Part shown: one piece after another, positions 15,162 through 23,216 of the stretch
How positions within the stretch are numbered: position 1 is the stretch's first letter
How the letters are laid out: every line of letters begins with the position of its first letter
NCBI RefSeq assembly: GCF_004138485.1
Contig: NZ_RYEV01000009.1
Span: 310,001-374,000 of the forward strand
Length of the DNA: 64,000 nucleotides
Source of the DNA: Peristeroidobacter soli
GTDB lineage: Bacteria > Pseudomonadota > Gammaproteobacteria > Steroidobacterales > Steroidobacteraceae
Direction of reading: 5' to 3'
Notes under the pieces: model-generated
What the model was told of the DNA's origin: nothing
Seen by the model: only the letters and a program-made list of their open reading frames with translations
Databases searched by the model: none
Program-made: the position numbers and the translations under genes

Positions 15162-18011
15162 TTACAACCGCAGCCCGGCCTGGACCCACAGATAGCGCCC
15201 GGTGAGCTCGTACATGAACGGATCGTAGCCATTGAAGCCGAGCCCGCTGTCGGAGTACTCCGGCAGCTTGTTCAAAACATTGCGGGCACCTCCCGAGATC
15301 ATCAGCCGCGACCACAAGGCGGAGTCCGGGGCGAACCTCTGGCCCAGCTCGAAACGGGCGCTCAAATCGAGATACCAGAAATCGCCGAGCTGTTTTGGAT
15401 CGGGCCGCACGCTGGCCACGTCTCGATACGGACCGGTGTAGCGACCGACGACGCCGACCTGCGCATTCCTGCCCTCCCAGCTCAAACCCGCTGTACCCTT
15501 CCAACGCGGTGCGAACGAGCCTTGGTCGTTCGCTTTCGAAACGGCGTCCTGCGTGCCGGCTCCTGGCGTGAACTCATAGTCATAGTGATAGACGTAGGCG
15601 AGCGCGAGCGACGGCCGCCATTTGCCGAGCGCTGTGGCTTTGCTCCAGTCGACCTGCAAGTCGACGCCCGACTCATCCATGAAGCCGAAATTCCCGATCG
15701 ACTGATCGAGATAGATCAGACGGCCGACGCCGTATGGATCGCCGGGCTCGACGGGCGCACGAATGGCACGGCCCGGATAGAGATCGGGCTCGGCGAGGAT
15801 GGCATTCGCGCCCGCACTCACGAAGCCGTTGTCCAGCCGCATATGCCACTGCGTCAGCATGATGTCGAGCTGCGGCGTCGGCGAATAGACCAGCCCCAGG
15901 TTGCGCGACCAGCCCGTTTCCGGACGCAGCTTCTCATTGCCGCCGTACGCCTGCGTGACCATGACTGTTTCATTGCCGCGCAATGGATCTCTGATCGGCG
16001 ATTCAAACGTCGTGGTGGGCGCGTAAAGGTTGTACAGCGTGGGCGGCTTGAATGCGGTGCTATATGACGCACGCAGCAGGAGATGATCGATGGGGCGAAA
16101 TTCCAAGCCGGTGCCGACGCTGGTACGACCGCCGAAGTCGGCGTAGTCGTCGTAGCGCAATGCCACTTGCAACGCCAGCACGTCGGCGCCTGCGCGTTGA
16201 CCGCCGCCATACAGCGGCGCGCGCAGCTCCGCAAACGCGGCCTTCTGATTGCGATCGAAGCTGAAGTTGTCGCCGACCTCTCCCTGCGGCTGCTCGGATG
16301 AGAAGACACTACGCTGGAATTCCGCGCCGAGCACCGCTTCGATCGTGCCGCCGGCCCACTGACCGAGCGGCCCGCGCACGAACGCGTTGGCTGAATCCAC
16401 CGAGCCCTCGAACTTGCGCGGCGCCTGACTGAAGAAGCGGCGCTGCAGATCGACGTTGCCGCCCGCGCCATCTGCAAAAGGCGTGAAGCTGCCGTCCGCC
16501 ACTGCGGCGTTGAGTGCCACCGAGTCCACGGCCACAAATCCAGTAGGAATATTGGAAGTATCCCGCGACGTCCACGCGGCTGCTTCCCAGCTCCAGTTGC
16601 TGAACAGACTGCCGCGTGCGCCCAGCAACGGGCGGAAATAATCCGTGTCCTGGCATTGGCCGCAAATGCGGCCGATTTGCTCGAACAGATAATTCAGCGA
16701 GACTGCCTGGCCGAAAGGATTGTTGGGACTGTCGGCCGGCACGCGTATCACCGCGACCGGCGGGTAGACGTAGAGTTGCTTGCGCTCTTTGCTATAAAGA
16801 AACTCCGCGAACAATTCCGTGTTTTCGCTGAGCTCAAACGTACCGGAGGCGAACGCACCATAACGCTCGGCTGGCGCCAGCATGGAATAGTACGGACTGA
16901 ACGAGACTTGATTGATCTGCCCGGCGGTTGCCGCGAAGTCCGCGGGTGTCAGGCCCACACCGGAGCTGCCGGCCGGTACTGCCGCACAATTGCTGGCGAG
17001 TCCACTGAGGTTGCTGCCATCCTGCGTGCAAACAGTCGCGGGATTGCCGTAAGGCAGGCGAAAGTCCTGGCCACCGTACGGAGTGAAGTCCTGCGTCGAC
17101 GTGACTGCGCGCTCGCTCCCGCGCAGTTCGCTGTTGCGCATGTAAGTTGCGATGACCGAACCGGACCAGCGTTCGCCCTTGGCACCCGCCGCCACGCTGT
17201 AATGTTGCTCATCGTAGGCACCGTCGCTGGTCTGGGCGAAGCGAGTGTTGAACTCCACGTCTTCGATACCCTGCCGAAGCACCACGTTGACGATGCCGCC
17301 GAGCGCGTCGCCGCCATAGACCGCGGATGAACCTGACGGCAGCACTTCGATGCGCTCGATCGCGCTCATCGGGATCGCACCGAGGTCGAAGAAGGAACCG
17401 CTGCCGGCCGAGCCCGACGAATGCACCCGCCGGCCATTGATCAATACGAGAGTCGTGCCGGCCGGCAAACCGCGCAGCTGCACGGTCGAGGAACCGTTGG
17501 CGTGTTGGTATTGGCCGGTCATCGTCGTCTGCACCGAGACCGACGGCAGCGTATTGAGGAATTCAGTGACGGACCCCGCCCCGGAGCGCTCGATGCGCGG
17601 GCGATCGTACACTTCGACCGGTACTGCCGATTCAGCTGCGGTTTGCAGCAAGCGCGAGGCGACCACGATTTCTTCGATCGTCGGGCCGAGATCGGTGGTC
17701 GGAGATCGTTCGGAGCGGATGGCGATCGTGCGCTCGTCGACGCGCTGAAACGTGAGGCCGGTGCCCGCCAGCATGCGCGTCAGCGCCTCATCGGGCTCGA
17801 GCTTGCCGGTAACGGCATGCGTGCGCACGTTGCGGACCAGCTCATAGTCGAACAATGTTTGCAGCTTCGCGGCGCGACCGAATTCGCGCAGCATCTTCGC
17901 CGCCGCGCCTTCGGACAGCTCGAACATTTGCGGCTCGGCGAGGGCACCGCTCAACGGCGCGGCCATCAGGATCAAGCTCGCGCAGCCGAGCCACCAGCGA
18001 TTCATCGCCAT
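15162..18011 (-). CDS. TonB-dependent receptor with N-terminal STN signalling domain
   Basis: A 949-aa outer-membrane transporter. After the signal peptide (to about residue 26) comes a secretin/TonB short N-terminal domain (residues about 29-97, FELSEGAAAKMLREFGRAAK to RTIAIRS), which talks to a FecR anti-sigma factor. A plug domain follows (GSVTEFLNTLPSVSVQ; TLVLINGRRVHSSG; IERIEVLPSGSSAVYGGDAL) and a beta-barrel ends in the aromatic-rich strand WVQAGLRL. The upstream FecR and ECF sigma genes complete a surface-signalling relay. GGGGA precedes ATG 18011. The downstream S9 peptidase suggests that a peptide is imported; iron-siderophore import is the alternative. Confidence 0.93.
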   Translation of the reverse strand: MAMNRWWLGCASLILMAAPLSGALAEPQMFELSEGAAAKMLREFGRAAKLQTLFDYELVRNVRTHAVTGKLEPDEALTRMLAGTGLTFQRVDERTIAIRSERSPTTDLGPTIEEIVVASRLLQTAAESAVPVEVYDRPRIERSGAGSVTEFLNTLPSVSVQTTMTGQYQHANGSSTVQLRGLPAGTTLVLINGRRVHSSGSAGSGSFFDLGAIPMSAIERIEVLPSGSSAVYGGDALGGIVNVVLRQGIEDVEFNTRFAQTSDGAYDEQHYSVAAGAKGERWSGSVIATYMRNSELRGSERAVTSTQDFTPYGGQDFRLPYGNPATVCTQDGSNLSGLASNCAAVPAGSSGVGLTPADFAATAGQINQVSFSPYYSMLAPAERYGAFASGTFELSENTELFAEFLYSKERKQLYVYPPVAVIRVPADSPNNPFGQAVSLNYLFEQIGRICGQCQDTDYFRPLLGARGSLFSNWSWEAAAWTSRDTSNIPTGFVAVDSVALNAAVADGSFTPFADGAGGNVDLQRRFFSQAPRKFEGSVDSANAFVRGPLGQWAGGTIEAVLGAEFQRSVFSSEQPQGEVGDNFSFDRNQKAAFAELRAPLYGGGQRAGADVLALQVALRYDDYADFGGRTSVGTGLEFRPIDHLLLRASYSTAFKPPTLYNLYAPTTTFESPIRDPLRGNETVMVTQAYGGNEKLRPETGWSRNLGLVYSPTPQLDIMLTQWHMRLDNGFVSAGANAILAEPDLYPGRAIRAPVEPGDPYGVGRLIYLDQSIGNFGFMDESGVDLQVDWSKATALGKWRPSLALAYVYHYDYEFTPGAGTQDAVSKANDQGSFAPRWKGTAGLSWEGRNAQVGVVGRYTGPYRDVASVRPDPKQLGDFWYLDLSARFELGQRFAPDSALWSRLMISGGARNVLNKLPEYSDSGLGFNGYDPFMYELTGRYLWVQAGLRL

Positions 18012-18081
18012 ACGTTCCCCATTCTTTTTGTGAGCAGCTCATGCGCTGCACTCAATAGGACGAACGATCGCGCAATCGCCT

Positions 18082-19038
18082 CTACTGCTCGCGACGTTTG
18101 CTCAGTACGATCAGCGAATCCGAGTGCTGTGCCTCGATGGCAAACGAAGCGCGCAACGCACGCACGAAGCCGTCCGGATCGGTCGCACGAAAATTTCCAC
18201 CGATCCGTAACGATGCCAGTTCGGGATCGGCGATCTGGAGCTGACGATTGTTGTAACGATTGAACTCCGCCACGGCGTCGCCGAGCCGCAGATCGTCGAA
18301 TACCAGATCGCCCACTTGCCAGGCCAACAGTCGCGAGACTTCCGGCTGCGCCACGCGCTCGACTTTCACGCCCGCTCGCTTGGCGTGCGCCAGATGCATC
18401 GCTGCGATCGGCTCAGGGCGCTGCGAACCGAGCGACACGGTCCCTTCGGTGACGAGCACTTCGACATCGTCCGGTTGGCGTATGCGAACTGTAAAGGCCG
18501 TGCCCACGGCACGAACTACAGTTCCCGATGCGATGACATCGAACGGTCGCTGCTTATCGTGCGCGACAGTGAAATGCGCCTCTCCATGCAGCAGGCGCAC
18601 CTCGCGACGAGCGTCGGTAAAGCGCACGCTGACCTTGCTATCCGTGTTGAGCTGGAGGACCGAACCGTCGGCAAGCAGCACGCGGCGAAAGTCGCCAACA
18701 TCGGTTGTGTAAGTGTCAGTTGCCAATAGGTGCCATGTGATCAAACCAATGGTCACCAGCAGCATCGCCGCGGCGGCGAAGCGGATCGTGGATCCACGCA
18801 CACCTGAAGTACGAGAGCGAAGCACGCCGGGGTCGACGCTGGCATCGCCGGGCCGCCACGACTTCAAACCGTCGGCGCTGCGCCAGGCTCGTTCGAGCGC
18901 CAGATAGGCGGTCCGGTGGCGCGCATCGGCGGCCAGCCACGCTTCGAAATCCCGGCGGGTCGTAGCACACTCTTCCATGCGATCGCGGCACACCAGCCAA
19001 CGGGCGGCCTGATCGTCGACGTCAGTACCTGACTTCAT
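18082..19038 (-). CDS. FecR family anti-sigma factor / signal transducer
   Basis: A 318-aa protein. The N-terminal cytoplasmic DUF4880-type domain (RRDFEAWLAADARHRTAYLA) binds the sigma factor. One membrane helix follows (FAAAAMLLVTIGLITWHLLA). The periplasmic FecR domain (YTTDVGDFRRVLLADGSVLQ; EAHFTVAHD; VRAVGTAFTVR; VLVTEGTVSLG) and a C-terminal STN-like segment (LGDAVAEFNRYNNRQLQIAD) contact the receptor. Its ATG overlaps the sigma stop (ATGA), so the two are co-translated. It probably holds the sigma inactive until the receptor is occupied. Confidence 0.93.
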   Translation of the reverse strand: MKSGTDVDDQAARWLVCRDRMEECATTRRDFEAWLAADARHRTAYLALERAWRSADGLKSWRPGDASVDPGVLRSRTSGVRGSTIRFAAAAMLLVTIGLITWHLLATDTYTTDVGDFRRVLLADGSVLQLNTDSKVSVRFTDARREVRLLHGEAHFTVAHDKQRPFDVIASGTVVRAVGTAFTVRIRQPDDVEVLVTEGTVSLGSQRPEPIAAMHLAHAKRAGVKVERVAQPEVSRLLAWQVGDLVFDDLRLGDAVAEFNRYNNRQLQIADPELASLRIGGNFRATDPDGFVRALRASFAIEAQHSDSLIVLSKRREQ

Positions 19039-19610
19039 TGTCTTGCTCTCCGGCGCCAGCGCTGCAGCCAGGACTCCGGCGCGCGAGTCGCGCCCGGTGT
19101 ATCCGCCGCCATGCCCGCCGCACAACGCTTGACCGCTTTGACGAGATGCGCTTCAACCGTCGATATCGAGATACCAAAGTGATTTGCAATTTCCTTCTGC
19201 GACCAGCCATAGACCTTACGTAGCGTGAACACTTCGGCACAGCGCGCCGGCAACTCGGCCACCACCGCCGCTAGGCGCAGCAACTCTTGATGCGCATTCA
19301 CGATTTCGTCGACGCGCGATTCGCAATGTTCGGCGTACAGCGAATCGAGATCCTCGACCGCATCTATCGGCACCACCCGACGGCGACGCATCCAATCGAT
19401 GGCCACATTGCGCGCCGTGGTCAGCGCGAAGCGCTGTATCGCATCGACTCTCAGACGGCGTTCGGACGGCAGACTCAACAGCCTTGCGTAGGTCTCCTGC
19501 AGCAGGTCTTCAAGATCCGCCGATTTGGGCGCGAATCTATGCAAGTACGCACGCAGCAGCCCCTCCAAGCGCAGGATGTCGAGGACGTAGCTGTCATCGG
19601 AGTAGGCCAC
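19035..19610 (-). CDS. ECF RNA polymerase sigma factor (FecI-like)
   Basis: A 191-aa sigma-70 family protein with only regions 2 and 4. Region 2 includes DLEDLLQETYARLLSLP and RFALTTARNVAIDWMRRRR. Region 4 has LPARCAEVFTLRKVYGWSQK followed by the helix-turn-helix EIANHFGISISTVEAHLVKA. This is the classical FecI layout. The start is GTG 19610; no strong ribosome binding site is visible. It heads the operon with FecR, the TonB receptor and the S9 peptidase and presumably drives it. The promoter motif of the second ECF module was not found upstream, so the two sigmas likely differ in specificity. Confidence 0.93.
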   Translation of the reverse strand: MAYSDDSYVLDILRLEGLLRAYLHRFAPKSADLEDLLQETYARLLSLPSERRLRVDAIQRFALTTARNVAIDWMRRRRVVPIDAVEDLDSLYAEHCESRVDEIVNAHQELLRLAAVVAELPARCAEVFTLRKVYGWSQKEIANHFGISISTVEAHLVKAVKRCAAGMAADTPGATRAPESWLQRWRRRARQ

Positions 19611-19846
19611 TGTGCGCGGAGTCTACGTCGCAAGCACGCTGGCCACTACGGGGCGCAGCAGGATTTTCCGCGCAGTAGAGGAATGCTCGAACGCATCCGT
19701 CTAGGCCGATGCAATGACACACCGGATACGAGACCCAAGGTCGGGGCCTAGCTGGATCAACCACTTGTTGATCGAGCCGCTGTCGCGACCGGATCGGTTC
19801 GACGCCCGAGGGGAGTAACGGGCGGGGTGATCCGGTCAGCAATGAC

Positions 19847-22183
19847 ATGATGCCCCTCCACGGATTCGTTGCGATTTGCCTGGGCCTGGTGAGCGGCGCC
19901 GTAGGCGCGGCTCCACCGACGCCGTCCACCGACCTTCCATTCAAAGGCAAGATCGAGGTTCGTAGCCGGGATTCGATTCCCGCCTGGCCAGCGCCGCGTC
20001 AGGCGCCGAGCCGCGCGCCAAACATCTTGGTCGTACTGCTCGACGACATCGGCTTCGGCGACACCAGTACGTTTGGAGGCGTGGCGCAAACGCCTGAACT
20101 GGACCAGTTGGCGGCGCAGGGGTTGAGGTACAACAACTTCCACACCACCGGGATGTGCTCGCCGACGCGGGCTGCATTGCTGACCGGCCGCAACCACCAT
20201 CGGGTCGGATTCGGCATGATCGCGGATTGGCCCAGCGGCTTTCCCGGCTACGATTCAGTTTGGAAACAGAGCACGGCCTCGATCGCCGAGGTTTTACGTG
20301 AGCATGGCTACAGCACGGCCGCGTTCGGCAAGTGGCACAACACGCCCGATTGGGAGATCCTGCCCACCGGTCCGTTCGAGCGTTGGCCGACGGGCCTGGG
20401 ATTCGACTATTTCTACGGCTTCATGGGGCCGGCCGGGGCGGAGAATCAGTGGGAGCCGACCAAGTTATATCGCAATACCGCGGCTGTGGATCCCCCGCGG
20501 TCAGCTTCCGCCGGATATCACCTGACCACCGACATTACCGATGAGGCGATTCGCTGGGTGCAGACTCACGAATCGGTGGCGTCGGACAAACCGTATTTTC
20601 TCTACTTCGCGCCAGGTGCCGTGCACAGTCCGCATCATGCGCCGGCTGAATGGATTCAGCGGTACCGCGGAAAATTCGATCAGGGGTGGGACGCGCTGAA
20701 CCGCGACATATTTGCGCGTCAGAAAAAGCTCGGCGTCGTCCCCGCCAACGCGATGCTTACGCCGCGGCCGGCGGAGGTTCCTGCTTGGGAGTCGCTGACG
20801 GCCAGTCAGCGGCAGCTCTATGCCCGGCAGATGGAAGTCTACGCCGGCTTCATCGCTCACACCGACCACGAAGTGGGCAGGCTGCTGCAAGTCGTGCGAT
20901 CGACGGCAGATTCCGACAACACCCTGATTCTCTACATCGTCGGAGATAACGGCGCAGCCGGCATTGGCCCCGTGGATGGCTACACCTCCGGAGCGCGAAC
21001 GGTGCAAGAGCAACTGCGTCGCGCGGATGAACTGGGCGGTCCGGCAGTTACGTTCAACTACTATTCGCGCGGCTGGGCCTGGGCAGGCAACACGCCATTC
21101 CGTTACTGGAAGAGCGTTGCTTCACATCTAGGCAGCGTGCGTACGCCGCTCGTGGTGTCATGGCCGGCGCACATCAAAGACAAAGATGGATTGCGAAGCC
21201 AGTTCACTCACGTCAATGACGTGGCCGCGACGCTTTACGAAGTGAGCGGCATCACGCCGCCGAGCGTGGTGAACGGTGTCGCTCAACAGCCGCTCGATGG
21301 CGTCAGCTTCTCCGCTACGTTCGACAGTGCCGCCGTCCTCTCGTCCCATCGCACCCAATATTTCGAGATCCTGGGCAGTCGCGCGCTCTATCACGACGGT
21401 TGGATCGCGACGGCGCGCCATGAATTGCCCGATAAATGGTGGACCGCCACTCACGACCCCGACAGCGACCACGTCAGGGATCGATGGGAGCTGTACGATC
21501 TCTCGACGGACTTTACCGAGGCCACGGATCTCTCCGGGAAATATCCGGACAAGCTGACCGAATTGAAACGTTTGTTCGATCAGGAAGCACGCAAGAATTT
21601 TGTCTATCCGTTGGGCGCATCGTTGTCCGGCAATGGCAAGCCGACGGCGCTCGCGGCAAAAGAACATTTTGTCTACTACCCGGGGACCGGGCGCATTCCA
21701 GTGGCGGCCGTGCCCGATCTCGCACGACGCGACTATCGAATGGAGGCGGACCTGACGATTCCGCCCGACGGGGCGCAAGGAGTGATTGCGTCCATTGGCG
21801 ATCGCACCGGCGGGATGAGCTGGTATGTGAAGGAAGGTCACGCGATCTTCGAGAGTCGAGCGGGCGGTCGTCCAAGCGTGCTCGAGTCGCGCGATCCGTT
21901 ACCTCGCGGCGAGCTGACAGTGGCGTTCGAGTTCATTCAGGATCGAGCCAAGGCCCCCGGTTTCGGCATCGGGCGGTTGTACGTCGACGGCGAACTCACC
22001 AGCGAAGCGGCGCTCCAGATGGAGAAGGGCTCGGACGCCGCGCTCTATATCGGCAGCGCAGGCAGCTCGTCGGTCAGCAGCGCTTTCTCGCCGCCCTTCG
22101 CATTCAGCGGCACCCTGCACCAGCTCAGACTCACGCTGCTCGAAGCGCCGGCGATCTCGTTTCAAAAAAACGCCGCGCCTTGA
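19847..22183 (+). CDS. Arylsulfatase, exported
   Basis: A 778-aa sulfatase with a signal peptide (to about residue 22). The metal-binding start LVVLLDDIGFGD (Asp66/Asp67) is followed by the sulfatase signature CSPTRAALLTGRN (Cys104), where Cys is converted to formylglycine by a maturase not seen here. Later motifs AFGKWHN and GDNGA fit the family. A C-terminal beta-sandwich of about 150 residues (HFVYYPGTGRIP onward) resembles a LamG-like domain common to large bacterial arylsulfatases. It hydrolyses sulfate esters to release sulfate. A start at ATG 19850 is equally possible. It converges on a sulfotransferase with a 2-bp gap. Confidence 0.92.
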   Translation: MMPLHGFVAICLGLVSGAVGAAPPTPSTDLPFKGKIEVRSRDSIPAWPAPRQAPSRAPNILVVLLDDIGFGDTSTFGGVAQTPELDQLAAQGLRYNNFHTTGMCSPTRAALLTGRNHHRVGFGMIADWPSGFPGYDSVWKQSTASIAEVLREHGYSTAAFGKWHNTPDWEILPTGPFERWPTGLGFDYFYGFMGPAGAENQWEPTKLYRNTAAVDPPRSASAGYHLTTDITDEAIRWVQTHESVASDKPYFLYFAPGAVHSPHHAPAEWIQRYRGKFDQGWDALNRDIFARQKKLGVVPANAMLTPRPAEVPAWESLTASQRQLYARQMEVYAGFIAHTDHEVGRLLQVVRSTADSDNTLILYIVGDNGAAGIGPVDGYTSGARTVQEQLRRADELGGPAVTFNYYSRGWAWAGNTPFRYWKSVASHLGSVRTPLVVSWPAHIKDKDGLRSQFTHVNDVAATLYEVSGITPPSVVNGVAQQPLDGVSFSATFDSAAVLSSHRTQYFEILGSRALYHDGWIATARHELPDKWWTATHDPDSDHVRDRWELYDLSTDFTEATDLSGKYPDKLTELKRLFDQEARKNFVYPLGASLSGNGKPTALAAKEHFVYYPGTGRIPVAAVPDLARRDYRMEADLTIPPDGAQGVIASIGDRTGGMSWYVKEGHAIFESRAGGRPSVLESRDPLPRGELTVAFEFIQDRAKAPGFGIGRLYVDGELTSEAALQMEKGSDAALYIGSAGSSSVSSAFSPPFAFSGTLHQLRLTLLEAPAISFQKNAAP

Positions 22184-22185
22184 TC

Positions 22186-23121
22186 TCAGAAGTCCCGTCC
22201 GGCAATCCAGACCGTGGCGTTTTCCGCCAGGGTGTTGGGGTTGCGAGCGCTCGCAACCGCCTTGAATGCTTCGAACTCTTCGTTCGCCATCCTGAAGCTG
22301 CGCTCGAACGCGTGGTAGGCCTGGTAAATTTCATCGAGCGCGTCAACGTCGAGAGGTCGATCCCGAGCCGCCAGGCGCAGCGCTTCGTACACCCGCCGGG
22401 TCCAGGAGTATCCAAAGGTTTCCTTGATCGCCCCGGCGCATCTCTGCCGATACAGGCCAGGCGTCAGAAACTCGTCGATGGCGGTTTCATCCGGCGTCAG
22501 CTCGATCGCCAGCGCATTCTGAAGTCGGGGAATCTGCGCACGCCAGTCCGCCACCAGATTCCGATACTCGATGAAGACACGAGGCAGGCCGCGAGAATAG
22601 CGCTCGGCCAACAGGTTCAGCTTCAGCCAGGCCGCGTTCGCCCACTCGACCGACATCGTCACGCCGCCTCTCTTCCCCATGCTGGCCATCGATGCATGCC
22701 ACTCTCCGGGGTGACGAATACAGATGGCCACCTTGGTGGAGAATCCCTCCCGGCGCGCGGCTTCCAGCCAGAACTGCATCAGTGTCGTAATACTCGGATT
22801 CTTCACCACCAGCGCATCCGCACGAGGACAGCGGCTCAAGAAAGACTGCAGTTGCCGCACGAAATCTTCCTTGACCTGTTCCTCCAGGGCGCATTCTTGA
22901 AAACGCACGGTGGGGTCGCTGGCGAACGTGCCGTGCTGGATCTCGAAAGATCTGTTCAGCATGGCGCCTTCAACAGGTTCCCAGTACCCCTTTGGATTGT
23001 CGCTGTGGGAACCCCGCACCGCCTCGGGGAGCGTACAGCCGCACAGTGACAGAACCCGGGTCAGGGCGGAGGTGCCGGAGCGTCCGGCACCGATGATGAA
23101 TACGATGGCCTTCTCGGGCAT
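22186..23121 (-). CDS. PAPS-dependent sulfotransferase family protein
   Basis: A 311-aa cytoplasmic protein. The N-terminal strand-loop-helix AIVFIIGAGRSGTSALTRVL is the 5'-phosphosulfate binding loop of PAPS sulfotransferases. VAICIRHPGEWHASMA corresponds to the 3'-phosphate region with the conserved Arg-x-P. It would transfer sulfate from PAPS to an unknown acceptor. It lies 95 nt downstream of the S9 peptidase on the same strand and could be the last gene of the receptor-peptidase operon, or have its own promoter. Head-to-head closeness to an arylsulfatase (gene ends 2 bp apart) is notable. Confidence 0.85.
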   Translation of the reverse strand: MPEKAIVFIIGAGRSGTSALTRVLSLCGCTLPEAVRGSHSDNPKGYWEPVEGAMLNRSFEIQHGTFASDPTVRFQECALEEQVKEDFVRQLQSFLSRCPRADALVVKNPSITTLMQFWLEAARREGFSTKVAICIRHPGEWHASMASMGKRGGVTMSVEWANAAWLKLNLLAERYSRGLPRVFIEYRNLVADWRAQIPRLQNALAIELTPDETAIDEFLTPGLYRQRCAGAIKETFGYSWTRRVYEALRLAARDRPLDVDALDEIYQAYHAFERSFRMANEEFEAFKAVASARNPNTLAENATVWIAGRDF

Positions 23122-23216
23122 GTGCGTCTCGCGGGCACGAGTGACAGTCTGGTCACAAGTTCAGCATCGCCGTTTTGAAATGCGGTTCAAGCCGACATTG
23201 CCTGAGGACGCGAGCC

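Noticed and set aside
21436-23049. 537-codon plus-strand frame spanning the arylsulfatase end and the sulfotransferase
   Set aside because: It crosses the boundary of two well-supported genes in a third frame and has no recognisable domain.
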